From positions 67,319,787-67,383,786 of the forward strand of contig NC_044282.2 in NCBI RefSeq assembly GCF_004027225.2: DNA of 64,000 bases, written 5' to 3'. The stretch is from Strigops habroptila (lineage: Eukaryota; Chordata; Aves; Psittaciformes; Psittacidae). A program made the translations under genes and the position numbers. Within the stretch, counting starts at the first letter, position 1; each line of letters opens with the position of its first letter. The notes under the pieces were generated by a model that was not told the DNA's origin, searched no databases, and worked only from the letters and a program-made list of their open reading frames with translations. This document shows positions 1-12,429 of this stretch, piece after piece.

Positions 1-192
1 CCGTGCAATCCTCTCATCTCAGTCGCCATGGGAGCTCCTTTTGCTGCCCGCGTTGAGCTCCCGTTGCTCCTCACCATGTTATCAAGACATGTGATCATCG
101 TAAGCGCTATCATTGCACTCGCTATGGAGGCCATTGTAGCTCTTTGCCTTCGGAGCCCATCCTTGTGCCCGGCTGAATGGGTGCAGTTATTA

Positions 193-2930
193 CACATCAC
201 TTGGAAGCCTCTTAATGCCTGTTGCCATTTGCAGGCCCTCATTGGACCTTTCCGAGGAGCTCGCCGTTGCTCCTTGCCATGGTATCCCTTGACGGCAATC
301 ACCGTGGAAGGTCTGTCCGATGCAGTCCATCATTGGGGCCCATCATCGCTTCTTGCCGTGGAATACGTCATCGCATCTCCCTGTGGGAGTCCCTCTTTGC
401 AATTGCAGTGGGATCCTCTCATCGCGCATGACTGTTGCAGTCCCTCCTGGCAATTGCCTTACAGTCGTCTCATCTCAGTCGCCATGGGAGCTCCTTATTG
501 CAGCTGCCGTTGAGCTCCCCATTGCACCTCACCATGTTATCAAGACATCGTGATCATCGTGAAGCCTATCATTTCACTCGCTATGGAAGCCCATTGTAGT
601 TCTTCGCCTTTGGAGCCCATCCTTGTGCCCGGCTGATGGATACAGTCACTGCACATCACTTTGGAAGCCTCTTAATGCATTCGCCATTGGAGGCCCTCAT
701 TGCATCTTTTGAAGATGCTCGCCATTGCTCCTTGCCATGATATCCCCTGACGGCAATCACCGTGGAAGTCTTGTCATTGCAGTCGTCATGGGGGCCCATC
801 ATCGCTTCTTGCCGTGGAGTATGTCATCGCACCTCCCTGTGGGGAGTCCCTCTTTGCAATTGCAGTGGGATCCTCTCATCGCGCATGACGGTTGCAGTCC
901 CTCCTGGCAATTGCCGTGCAATCCTCTCATCTCAGTCGCCATGGGAGCTCCTTATTGCTGCTGCCGTTGAGCTCCCCGTCGCTCCTCAGCATGGAATCCA
1001 GACATCGTAATCATTGTGAAGCCTGTCATTGCAGTCGCTATGGAAGCCCATTTTAGCTCTTTGCCTTTGGAGCCCGTCCTTGTGCCCCGCTGATGGATGC
1101 AGTCATTGCACATCACTTTGGAAGCCTCTTACTGCAGTCGCTATTGGAGGCCCTCATTGCATGTTTCTGAGTACCTCACCATTGCTCCTTGCTATCGGAT
1201 TCCCTGATGGCAATCACCGTGGAAGTCTGTCGTTGCAGTCATCATGGGGGCCAACAGTCACTTCTTGCCTTGGAGAACTCGTCGCACCTCCCTGTGGGAG
1301 TCCCTCTTTGCAATTGTAGTGGGATCCTCTCATCGCGCATCACGGTTGCAGTCCCTCCTGGCCATTGCCGTGCAATCCTCTCATCTCAGTCGCCATGGGA
1401 GCTCCTTATTGCTGCCCGCCGTTGAGCTCCCCGTCGCTCGTCACCATGGTATCCAGACATCGTGATCATTGTGACGCCCATTATTGCACTCGCTATGGAA
1501 GGCCATTGTAGCTTTTCACCTTTGGAACCCGTCCTTGTTCCCTGCTGCTGGATGCGGTCATTGCACATCACTTTGGAAGCCTCTTCATGCTGTTGCCATA
1601 TCAGGCCCTCATTGGAGCTCTCCGAGGAGCTCGCCGTTGCTCGTTGCCATGGGATCCCCTGATGACAATCACCGTGGAAGACTGTCGTTGCAGTCATCAT
1701 GGGGGCCAACAGTCACTTCTTGCCTTGGAGAACTCGTCGCACCTCCCTGTGGGAGTCCCTCTTTGCAATTGTAGTGGGATCCTCTCATCGCGCATCACGG
1801 TTGCAGTCCCTCCTGGCCATTGCCGTGCAATCCTCTCATCTCAGTCGCCATGGGAGCTCCTTATTGCGGCTCGCCTTTGAGCTCCCCGTCGCTCGTCACC
1901 GTGGGATCCAGACATCGTAATCATTGTGAAGCCTGTCATTGCAGTCGCTATGGAAGCCCATTTTAGCTCTTTGCCTTTGGAGCCCCTAGTTGTGCCCTGC
2001 TGATGGATGCAGTCATTGCACATGACTTTGGAAGCTTCTTAATGCAATCGCCGTTGGAGGACCTCATTACATCTTTCCGAGGAGGTCGCCGTTGCTCCTT
2101 GCCATGGGATCCCCTGATGACAATCACCGTGGAAGTCTGTCGTTGCAGTCGTCATGGGGGCCCATCATGGCTTCTTGGCATGGAGCACCTCATCGCACCT
2201 CCCTGTGGGAGTCCCTCTTAGCAATTGCAGTGGGATGCTCTCATCACCCCTCAATGTTGCAGCCCCTCCTGGTAATTACCGTGCAATCCTCTCATCTCAG
2301 TCGCCATGGGAGCTCCTTATTGCAGCCTGCTGTTGAGCTCCCCATTGCTCCTCAACGTGGGATCAAGACATCGTAACCATCATGAAGCCCATCATTGCAG
2401 CCGCTATGGAAGGCCATCCTAGCTCTTCGCCTTTGGAAGCCCTAGTTGTGCCCCGCTGATGGATGCAGTCATTGCACATCACTTTGGAAGCCTCTTAATG
2501 CAGTCGCCATTGGAGGCCCTCATTGCATCTTTCGAAGAAGCTCGCCATTGTTCCTTGCCATGGTATCCCATGACGGCAATCACCGTGGAAGTCTTTCATT
2601 GCAGTCGTCATGGGGGCCCATCATTGTTTCTTGCCGTGGAGTACGTCATCGCACCTCCCTGTGGGAGTCCCTCTTTGCAATTGCAGTGGGATCCTCTCAT
2701 TGCGCATCACGGTTGCAGTCCCTCCTGGCAATTGCCGTGCAATCCTCTCATCTCAGTCGCCATGGGAGCTCCTTATTGCTGCCCGCCGTTGAGCTCCCCG
2801 TTGCTCCTCACCATGTTATCAAGACATTGTGATCATCGTGAAGCCTATCATTGCACTCGCTATGGAAGGCCATTGTAGCTCTTTGCCTTCGGAGCCCATC
2901 CTTGTGCCCGGCTGATGGGTGCAGTTATTA
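193..2930. repeat. Super-unit copy 1 (block order A-B-C-D-E-F)
   Basis: Six 456-bp blocks, named here by the sequence after the landmark. A (from 193) has a GGACCTTTCCGAGG segment. B (652) has TTTTGAAGATGCTCG. C (1109) has GTTTCTGAGTACCTC. D (1564) has GTTGCCATATCAGG. E (2019) has the variant CACATGAC and GAAGCTTCTTAATG. F (2475) has TTTCGAAGAAGCTCG. This order is the reference for the other copies. Block labels are mine; the order is read directly from the sequence. Confidence 0.85.
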
Positions 2931-5900
2931 CACATCACTTTGGAAGCCTCTTAATGCTGTTGCCATTGCAGGCCCTCATTGGACCTTTCCGAGGAGCTCG
3001 CCGTTGCTCCTTGCCATGGTATCCCTTGACGGCAATCACCGTGGAAGTCTGTCGATGCAGTCATCATTGGGGCCCATCATCGCTTCTTGCCGTGGAATAC
3101 GTCATCGCATCTCCCTGTGGGAGTCCCTCTTTGCAATTGCAGTGGGATCCTCTCATCGCGCATGACTGTTGCAGTCCCTCCTGGCAATTGCCTTACAGTC
3201 GTCTCATCTCAGTCGCCATGGGAGCTCCTTATTGCAGCTGCCGTTGAGCTCCCCATTGCACCTCACCATGTTATCAAGACATCGTGATCATCGTGAAGCC
3301 TATCATTTCACTCGCTATGGAAGCCCATTGTAGTTCTTCGCCTTTGGAGCCCATCCTTGTGCCCGGCTGATGGATACAGTCACTGCACATCACTTTGGAA
3401 GCCTCTTAATGCATTCGCCATTGGAGGCCCTCATTGCATCTTTTGAAGATGCTCGCCATTGCTCCTTGCCATGATATCCCCTGACGGCAATCACCGTGGA
3501 AGTCTTGTCATTGCAGTCGTCATGGGGGCCCATCATCGCTTCTTGCCGTGGAGTATGTCATCGCACCTCCCTGTGGGAGTCCCTCTTTGCAATTGCAGTG
3601 GGATCCTCTCATCGCGCATGACGGTTGCAGTCCCTCCTGGCAATTGCCGTGCAATCCTCTCATCTCAGTCGCCATGGGAGCTCCTTATTGCTGCTGCCGT
3701 TCAGCTCCCCGTCGCTCCTCAGCATGGAATCCAGACATCGTAATCATTGTGAAGCCTGTCATTGCAGTCGCTATGGAAGCCCATTTTAGCTCTTTGCCTT
3801 TGGAGCCCGTCCTTGTGCCCCGCTGATGGATGCAGTCATTGCACATCACTTTGGAAGCCTCTTACTGCAGTCGCTATTGGAGGCCCTCATTGCATGTTTC
3901 TGAGTACCTCACCATTGCTCCTTGCTATCGGATTCCCTGATGGCAATCACCGTGGAAGTCTGTCGTTGCAGTCATCATGGGGGCCAACAGTCACTTCTTG
4001 CCTTGGAGAACTCGTCGCACCTCCCTGTGGGAGTCCCTCTTTGCAATTGGAGTGGGATCCTCTCATCGCGCATCACGGTTGCAGTCCCTCCTGGCCATTG
4101 CCGTGCAATCCTCTCATCTCAGTCGCCATGGGAGCTCCTTATTGCTGCCCGCCGTTGAGCTCCCCGTCGCTCGTCACCGTGGTATCCAGACATCGTGATC
4201 ATTGTGACGCCCATCATTGCACTCGCTATGGAAGGCCATTGTAGCTTTTCACCTTTGGAACCCGTCCTTGTTCCCTGCTGCTGGATGCGGTCATTGCACA
4301 TCACTTTGGAAGCCTCTTCATGCTGTTGCCATATCAGGCCCTCATTGGAGCTCTCCGAGGAGCTCGCCGTTGCTCGTTGCCATGGGATCCCCTGATGACA
4401 ATCACCGTGGAAGACTGTCGTTGCAGTCATCATGGGGGCCAACAGTCACTTCTTGCCTTGGAGAACTCGTCGCACCTCCCTGTGGGAGTCCCTCTTTGCA
4501 ATTGTAGTGGGATCCTCTCATCGCGCATCACGGTTGCAGTCCCTCCTGGCCATTGCCGTGCAATCCTCTCATCTCAGTCGCCATGGGAGCTCCTTATTGC
4601 GGCTCGCCTTTGAGCTCCCCGTCGCTCGTCACCGTGGGATCCAGACATCGTAATCATTGTGAAGCCTGTCATTGCAGTCGCTATGGAAGCCCATTTTAGC
4701 TCTTTGCCTTTGGAGCCCCTAGTTGTGCCCTGCTGATGGATGCAGTCATTGCACATGACTTTGGAAGCTTCTTAATGCAATCGCCGTTGGAGGACCTCAT
4801 TACATCTTTCCGAGGAGGTCGCCGTTGCTCCTTGCCATGGGATCCCCTGATGACAATCACCGTGGAAGTCTGTCGTTGCAGTCGTCATGGGGGCCCATCA
4901 TGGCTTCTTGGCATGGAGCACCTCATCGCACCTCCCTGTGGGAGTCCCTCTTAGCAATTGCAGTGGGATGCTCTCATCACCCCTCAATGTTGCAGCCCCT
5001 CCTGGTAATTACCGTGCAATCCTCTCATCTCAGTCGCCATGGGAGCTCCTTATTGCAGCCTGCTGTTGAGCTCCCCATTGCTTCTCAACGTGGGATCAAG
5101 ACATCGTAACCATCATGAAGCCCATCATTGCAGCCGCTATGGAAGGCCATCCTAGCTCTTCGCCTTTGGAAGCCCTAGTTGTGCCCCGCTGATGGATGCA
5201 GTCATTGCACATCACTTTGGAAGCCTCTTAATGCAGTCGCCATTGGAGGCCCTCATTGCATCTTTCGAAGAAGCTCGCCATTGTTCCTTGCCATGGTATC
5301 CCATGACGGCAATCACCGTGGAAGTCTTTCATTGCAGTCGTCATGGGGGCCCATCATTGTTTCTTGCCGTGGAGTACGTCATCGCACCTCCCTGTGGGAG
5401 TCCCTCTTTGCAATTGCAGTGGGATCCGCTCATTGCGCATCACGGTTGCAGTCCCTCCTGGCAATTGCCGTGCAATCCTCTCATCTCAGTCGCCATGGGA
5501 GCTCCTTATTACAGCCTGCCTTTGAGCTCCCTGTCGCTCCTCAGCATGGGATCCCGATATCGTAATCATTGTGAAGCCTGTCATTGCAGCCGCTATGGAA
5601 GGCCATAGCAGCTCTTCGCCTTTGGAACCCCTAGATGTGCCCTGCTGATGGATGCAGTCATTGCACATCACTTTGGAAGCCTCTTAATGCAGTCGCCATT
5701 GGAGGACCTCATTGCATCTTTCGACGGAGCTCACCATTGTTCCTTGCCATGGTATCCCATGACGGCAATCACCGTGGAAGTCTTTCATTGCAGTCGTCAT
5801 GGGGGCCCATCATCGCTTCTTGCCGTGGAGTACGTCATCGCACCTCCCTGTGGGAGTCCCTCTTTGCAATTGCAGTGGGATCCTCTCATTGCGCATCACG

Positions 5901-6119
5901 GTTGCAGTCCCTCCTGGCAATTGCCGTGCAATCCTCTCATCTCAGTCGCCATGGGAGCTCCTTATTGCTGCCCGCCGTTGAGCTCCCCGTTGCTCCTCAC
6001 CATGTTATCAAGACATTGTGATCATCGTGAAGCCTATCATTGCACTCGCTATGGAAGGCCATTGTAGCTCTTTGCCTTCGGAGCCCATCCTTGTGCCCGG
6101 CTGATGGGTGCAGTTATTA
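2931..6119. repeat. Super-unit copy 2 (A-B-C-D-E-F-G)
   Basis: The order of copy 1 repeats at an offset of 2,733-2,738 bp, and long stretches read as identical (for example the D blocks starting at 1564 and 4297). A seventh block, G (from 5664), is added. G resembles F but carries TTTCGACGGAGCTCACC. The additional block is the kind of change unequal exchange between similar neighbours produces. Confidence 0.85.
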
Positions 6120-8854
6120 CACATCACTTTGGAAGCCTCTTAATGCTGTTGCCATTGCAGGCCCTCATTGGACCTTTCCGAGGAGCTCGCCGTTGCTCCT
6201 TGCCATGGTATCCCTTGACGGCAATCACCGTGGAAGTCTGTCGATGCAGTCATCATTGGGGCCCATCATCGCTTCTTGCCGTGGAATACGTCATCGCATC
6301 TCCCTGTGGGAGTCCCTCTTTGCAATTGCAGTGGGATCCTCTCATCGCGCATGACTGTTGCAGTCCCTCCTGGCAATTGCCTTACAGTCGTCTCATCTCA
6401 GTCGCCATGGGAGCTCCTTATTGCAGCTGCCGTTGAGCTCCCCATTGCACCTCACCATGTTATCAAGACATCGTGATCATCGTGAAGCCTATCATTTCAC
6501 TCGCTATGGAAGCCCATTGTAGTTCTTCGCCTTTGGAGCCCATCCTTGTGCCCGGCTGATGGATACAGTCACTGCACATCACTTTGGAAGCCTCTTAATG
6601 CATTCGCCATTGGAGGCCCTCATTGCATCTTTTGAAGATGCTCGCCATTGCTCCTTGCCATGATATCCCCTGACGGCAATCACCGTGGAAGTCTTGTCAT
6701 TGCAGTCGTCATGGGGGCCCATCATCGCTTCTTGCCGTGGAGTATGTCATCGCACCTCCCTGTGGGAGTCCCTCTTTGCAATTGCAGTGGGATCCTCTCA
6801 TCGCGCATGACGGTTGCAGTCCCTCCTGGCAATTGCCGTGCAATCCTCTCATCTCAGTCGCCATGGGAGCTCCTTATTGCTGCCCGCCGTTGAGCTCCCC
6901 GTCGCTCGTCACCGTGGTATCCAGACATCGTGATCATTGTGACGCCCATCATTGCACTCGCTATGGAAGGCCATTGTAGCTTTTCACCTTTGGAACCCGT
7001 CCTTGTTCCCTGCTGCTGGATGCGGTCATTGCACATCACTTTGGAAGCCTCTTCATGCTGTTGCCATATCAGGCCCTCATTGGAGCTCTCCGAGGAGCTC
7101 GCCGTTGCTCGTTGCCATGGGATCCCCTGATGACAATCACCGTGGAAGACTGTCGTTGCAGTCATCATGGGGGCCAACAGTCACTTCTTGCCTTGGAGAA
7201 CTCGTCGCACCTCCCTGTGGGAGTCCCTCTTTGCAATTGGAGTGGGATCCTCTCATCGCGCATCACGGTTGCAGTCCCTCCTGGCCATTGCCGTGCAATC
7301 CTCTCATCTCAGTCGCCATGGGAGCTCCTTATTGCGGCTCGCCTTTGAGCTCCCCGTCGCTCGTCACCGTGGGATCCAGACATCGTAATCATTGTGAAGC
7401 CTGTCATTGCAGTCGCTATGGAAGCCCATTTTAGCTCTTTGCCTTTGGAGCCCCTAGTTGTGCCCTGCTGATGGATGCAGTCATTGCACATGACTTTGGA
7501 AGCTTCTTAATGCAATCGCCGTTGGAGGACCTCATTACATCTTTCCGAGGAGGTCGCCGTTGCTCCTTGCCATGGGATCCCCTGATGACAATCACCGTGG
7601 AAGTCTGTCGTTGCAGTCGTCATGGGGGCCCATCATGGCTTCTTGGCATGGAGCACCTCATCGCACCTCCCTGTGGGAGTCCCTCTTAGCAATTGCAGTG
7701 GGATGCTCTCATCACCCCTCAATGTTGCAGCCCCTCCTGGTAATTACCGTGCAATCCTCTCATCTCAGTCGCCATGGGAGCTCCTTATTGCAGCCTGCTG
7801 TTGAGCTCCCCATTGCTCCTCAACGTGGGATCAAGACATCGTAACCATCATGAAGCCCATCATTGCAGCCGCTATGGAAGGCCATCCTAGCTCTTCGCCT
7901 TTGGAAGCCCTAGTTGTGCCCCGCTGATGGATGCAGTCATTGCACATCACTTTGGAAGCCTCTTAATGCAGTCGCCATTGGAGGCCCTCATTGCATCTTT
8001 CGAAGAAGCTCGCCATTGTTCCTTGCCATGGTATCCCATGACGGCAATCACCGTGGAAGTCTTTCATTGCAGTCGTCATGGGGGCCCATCATTGTTTCTT
8101 GCCGTGGAGTACGTCATCGCACCTCCCTGTGGGAGTCCCTCTTTGCAATTGCAGTGGGATCCTCTCATTGCGCATCACGGTTGCAGTCCCTCCTGGCAAT
8201 TGCCGTGCAATCCTCTCATCTCAGTCGCCATGGGAGCTCCTTATTACAGCCTGCCTTTGAGCTCCCTGTCGCTCCTCAGCATGGGATCCCGATATCGTAA
8301 TCATTGTGAAGCCTGTCATTGCAGCCGCTATGGAAGGCCATAGCAGCTCTTCGCCTTTGGAACCCCTAGATGTGCCCTGCTGATGGATGCAGTCATTGCA
8401 CATCACTTTGGAAGCCTCTTAATGCAGTCGCCATTGGAGGACCTCATTGCATCTTTCGACGGAGCTCACCATTGTTCCTTGCCATGGTATCCCATGACGG
8501 CAATCACCGTGGAAGTCTTTCATTGCAGTCGTCATGGGGGCCCATCATCGCTTCTTGCCGTGGAGTACGTCATCGCACCTCCCTGTGGGAGTCCCTCTTT
8601 GCAATTGCAGTGGGATCCTCTCATTGCGCATCACGGTTGCAGTCCCTCCTGGCAATTGCCGTGCAATCCTCTCATCTCAGTCGCCATGGGAGCTCCTTAT
8701 TGCTGCCCGCCGTTGAGCTCCCCGTTGCTCCTCACCATGTTATCAAGACATTGTGATCATCGTGAAGCCTATCATTGCACTCGCTATGGAAGGCCATTGT
8801 AGCTCTTTGCCTTCGGAGCCCATCCTTGTGCCCGGCTGATGGGTGCAGTTATTA
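6120..8854. repeat. Super-unit copy 3 (A-B-D-E-F-G, block C missing)
   Basis: The same block types continue, but block B (6575) passes directly into D (7032), so C is absent, while G (8399) is kept. Total length is again about 2.73 kb because one block was lost and one gained relative to copy 1. The B-D junction inside otherwise identical sequence points to an in-register deletion of one whole block. Confidence 0.8.
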
Positions 8855-11800
8855 CACATCACTTTGGAAGCCTCTTAATGCTGTTGCCATTGCAGGCCCT
8901 CATTGGACCTTTCCGAGGAGCTCGCCGTTGCTCCTTGCCATGGTATCCCTTGACGGCAATCACCGTGGAAGTCTGTCGATGCAGTCATCATTGGGGCCCA
9001 TCATCGCTTCTTGCCGTGGAATACGTCATCGCATCTCCCTGTGGGAGTCCCTCTTTGCAATTGCAGTGGGATCCTCTCATCGCGCATGACTGTTGCAGTC
9101 CCTCCTGGCAATTGCCTTACAGTCGTCTCATCTCAGTCGCCATGGGAGCTCCTTATTGCAGCTGCCGTTGAGCTCCCCATTGCACCTCACCATGTTATCA
9201 AGACATCGTGATCATCGTGAAGCCTATCATTTCACTCGCTATGGAAGCCCATTGTAGTTCTTCGCCTTTGGAGCCCATCCTTGTGCCCGGCTGATGGATA
9301 CAGTCACTGCACATCACTTTGGAAGCCTCTTAATGCATTCGCCATTGGAGGCCCTCATTGCATCTTTTGAAGATGCTCGCCATTGCTCCTTGCCATGATA
9401 TCCCCTGACGGCAATCACCGTGGAAGTCTTGTCATTGCAGTCGTCATGGGGGCCCATCATCGCTTCTTGCCGTGGAGTATGTCATCGCACCTCCCTGTGG
9501 GAGTCCCTCTTTGCAATTGCAGTGGGATCCTCTCATCGCGCATGACGGTTGCAGTCCCTCCTGGCAATTGCCATGCAATCCTCTCATCTCAGTCGCCATG
9601 GGAGCTCCTTATTGCTGCTGCCGTTGAGCTCCCCGTCGCTCGTCACCGTGGGATCCAGACATCGTAATCATTGTGAAGCCTGTCATTGCAGTCGCTATGG
9701 AAGCCCATTTTAGCTCTTTGCCTTTGGAGCCCCTAGTTGTGCCCTGCTGATGGATGCAGGCATTGCACTTGACTTTGGAAGCTTCTTAATGCAATCGCCG
9801 TTGGAGGACCTCATTACATCTTTCCGAGGAGGTCGCCGTTGCTCCTTGCCATGGGATCCCCTGATGACAATCACCGTGGAAGTCTGTCGTTGCAGTCGTC
9901 ATGGGGGCCCATCATGGCTTCTTGGCATGGAGCACCTCATCGCACCTTCCTGTGGGAGTCCCTCTTTGCAATTGCGTTGGGATGCTCTCATCGCTCATGA
10001 CTGTTGCAGCCCCTCCTGGCAATTACCGTGCAATCCTCTCATCTAAGTCGCCATGGGAGCTCCTTATTGCAGCCTGCCGTTGAGCTCCCCGTCGCTCCTC
10101 AGCATGGGATCAAGACATCGTAACCATCATGAAGCCCGTCATTGCAGCCGCTATGGAAGGCCATCCTAGCTCTTCGCCTTTGGAAGCCCTAGTTGTGCCC
10201 CGCTGATGGATGCAGTCATTGCACATCACTTTGGAAGCCTCTTAATGCAGTCGCCATTGGAGGCCCTCATTGCATGTTTCCGAGTACCTCACCATTGCTC
10301 CTTGCCATGGTATCCCCTGATGGCAATCACCGTGGAAGTCTGTCGTTGCAGTCGTCATGGGAGCCCATCATCGCTTCTTGCCGTGGAGCACCTCATCGCA
10401 CCTCCCTGTGGGAGTCCCTCTTAGCAATTGCAGTGGGATTCTCTCATCGCCCCTCAATGTTGCAGCCCCTCCTGGCAATTACCGTGCAATCCTCTCATCT
10501 CAGTCGCCATGGGAGCTCCTTATTACAGCCTACCTTTGAGCTCCCCGTCACTCCTCAGCATGGGATCCCGACATCGTAATCATTGTGAAGCTTGACATTG
10601 CAGCCGCTATGGAAGGCCATAGCAGCTCTTCGCCTTTGGAGCCCGTAGTTGTGCCCCGCTGATGGATGCAGTCATTGCACATCACTTTGGAAGCCTCTTA
10701 ATGCAGTCGCCATTGGAGGACTTCATTGCATCTTTCGACGGAGCTCACCATTGCTCCTTGCTATGGTATCCCTTTACGGCAATCACCGTGGAAGTCTGTC
10801 ATTGCAGTCGTCATGGGGGCCCATCATTGCTTCTTGCCGTGGAGTATCTCATCGCACCTCCCTGTGGGAGTCCCTCTTTTCAATTGCAGTGGGATCCTCT
10901 CAATGCTCATCACGGTTGCAGTCCCTCCTGGCAGTTGCCGTGCAATCCTCTCATCTCAGTCGCCATGGGAGCTCCTTATTGCAGCCTGCCGTTGAGCTCC
11001 CCGTCGCTCGTCTCTGTGGTATCCAGACATCGTGATCATTGTGAAGCCCATCATTGCACTCGCTATGGAAGGCCATTGTAGCTCTTCACCTTTGGAACCC
11101 GTCCTTGTTCCCTGCTGCTGGATGTGGTCATTGCACATCACTTTGGAAGCCTCTTCATGCTGTTGCCATATCAGGCGCTCATTGGAGCTCTCCGAGGAGC
11201 TCGCCGTTGCTCGTTGCCATGGGATCCCCTGATGACAATCACCGTGGAAGACTGTCGTTGCAGTCGTCATGGGGGCCCATCATGGCTTCTTGGCATGGAG
11301 CACCTCATCGCACCTCCCTGTGGGAGTCCCTCTTTGCAATTGCGTTGGGATGCTCTCATCGCACATGACTGTTGCAGCCCCTCCTGGCAATTACCGTGCA
11401 ATCCTCTCATCTCAGTCGCCTTGGGAGCTCCTTATTGCAGCCTGCCGTTGAGCTCCCCGTCGCTCCTCAGCATGGGATCAAGACATCGTAACCATCATGA
11501 AGCCCATCATTGCAGCCGCTATGGAAGGCCATCCTAGCTCTTCGCCTTTGGAAGCCCTAGTTGTGCCCCGCTGATGGATGCAGTCATTGCACATCACTTT
11601 GGAATCTTCGTCATGCAGTCGCCACTGGAGGCCCTCATTGCATGTTTCCGAGTACCTCACCATTGCTCCTTGCCATGGTATCCCCTGATGGCAATCACCA
11701 TGGAAGTCTGTCGTTGCAGTTGTCATGGGAGCCCATCATCGCTTCTTGCCGTGGAGTACGTCATCGCACCTCCCTGTGGGAGTCCCTCTTAGCAATTGCA

Positions 11801-12053
11801 GTGGGATTCTCTCATCGCCCCTCAATGTTGCAGTCCCTCCTGGCAATTGCCGTGCAATCCTCTCATCTCAGTCGCCATGGGAGCTCCTTATTGCAGCCTG
11901 CCGTTGAGCTCCCCTTCACTCTTCACCGTGGGATCCAGACATCGTGATCATCGTGAAGCCCATCATTGCAGGCGCTATGGAAGGCCATAATAGCTCTTCG
12001 CCTTTGGAGCCCGTCCTTGTGCCCCGCTGATGGATGCAGTCATTGCACATCAC
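8855..12053. repeat. Super-unit copy 4, rearranged (A-B-E-H-G-D-H-start of next block)
   Basis: After A (8855) and B (9310) the order departs from the other copies: E (9766), a block H with GTTTCCGAGTACCTCACC (10222), a G-like block (10678), a D-like block (11134) and a second H-like block (11590). The next block (12046) is interrupted by the retrovirus. More single-base differences from copies 1-3 are visible here, as expected at the less homogenised edge of an array. Confidence 0.75.
12048..12053 (+). other. Left target-site duplication of the retrovirus (CATCAC)
   Basis: CATCAC immediately precedes the 5' LTR and is repeated at 14895-14900 straight after the 3' LTR. Removing the element and one copy restores the satellite reading GCACATCACTTTGG, seen uninterrupted in most other blocks. 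A 6-bp duplication is typical of alpharetrovirus-like integrases. Confidence 0.92.
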
Positions 12054-12377
12054 TGTAGGTAGTTAAGGTCTGGGGGCCGGAAGATATCGCGATGTACGGA
12101 AAGAGAGAGCCCCTTCCCGGATACTTTTACAAGCCCCATAACATGGAGAGGGGAATTGTGGGGCAAGGCCTGGCGATACCATAAAAGGTAAAAATTGTTA
12201 ACCTGCCTTCTGATTGGATCAGCATAGGTACTTCCGTGTGGCCAAAAGGTATATAATGCTTGCTGTTGTTTAATAAAATGCTATTTGATCATCCTCCATA
12301 TTGGTGATTGTGATCTCTAGCCCTAAGCCAGGGGTTGGTTTAGTTCTGCAAGTCTTGGCTGAAGCAATGCAGCAACA
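12054..12377 (+). repeat. 5' LTR of the endogenous retrovirus
   Basis: 324 bp with TG...CA termini. An inverted CCAAT element (ATTGG, 12213-12217), a TATA box (TATATAA, 12250-12256) and a polyadenylation signal (AATAAA, 12272-12277) lie in the order expected for U3-R. The signals are only about 20 bp apart, so R must be short. The remaining about 100 bp is U5. Confidence 0.93.
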
Positions 12378-12379
12378 AG

Positions 12380-12397
12380 TGGTGATCCCGACGTGAC
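12380..12397 (+). other. Primer binding site, tRNA-Trp type
   Basis: TGGTGATCCCGACGTGAC begins two bases after the 5' LTR. It fits the 3' end of tRNA-Trp, the primer used by avian leukosis-type retroviruses, apart from scattered substitutions. The gag start at 12430 follows after only about 32 bp, a strikingly short leader. Confidence 0.85.
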
Positions 12398-12429
12398 TCG
12401 TTTGGAGGGCAGAGGTGTAGCTCGCGAGC

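Larger units (their letters stand above)
1..12053. repeat. Higher-order tandem satellite (26 bp / 456 bp / 2.73 kb)
   Basis: The whole stretch is a tandem array. The landmark CACATCACTTTGG recurs, with small variants, at 193, 652, 1109, 1564, 2019, 2475, 2931, 3386, 3842, 4297, 4752, 5208, 5664, 6120, 6575, 7032, 7487, 7943, 8399, 8855, 9310, 9766, 10222, 10678, 11134, 11590 and 12046, a step of 455-457 bp (459 for the first). Each block divides into about 18 related units of about 26 bp that begin like CCTCATYGCACC and end like TCACCATGGGAGCC. Blocks differ from their neighbours but match blocks about 2,733-2,735 bp away almost exactly, so there is a third level of organisation. The array is open at the left edge of the window. 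It has no unique spacers (not CRISPR) and no convincing gene. Heterochromatic or centromere-like location is inference. Confidence 0.95.

Noticed and set aside
3762-4244. 160-codon frame recurring with the satellite period
   Set aside because: The frame persists only because 456 bp is divisible by three. Stops recur in each block and similar frames occur on both strands.
1-12053. CRISPR-like direct repeats
   Set aside because: Units are contiguous and related throughout with no unique spacers, and the context is a vertebrate genome.
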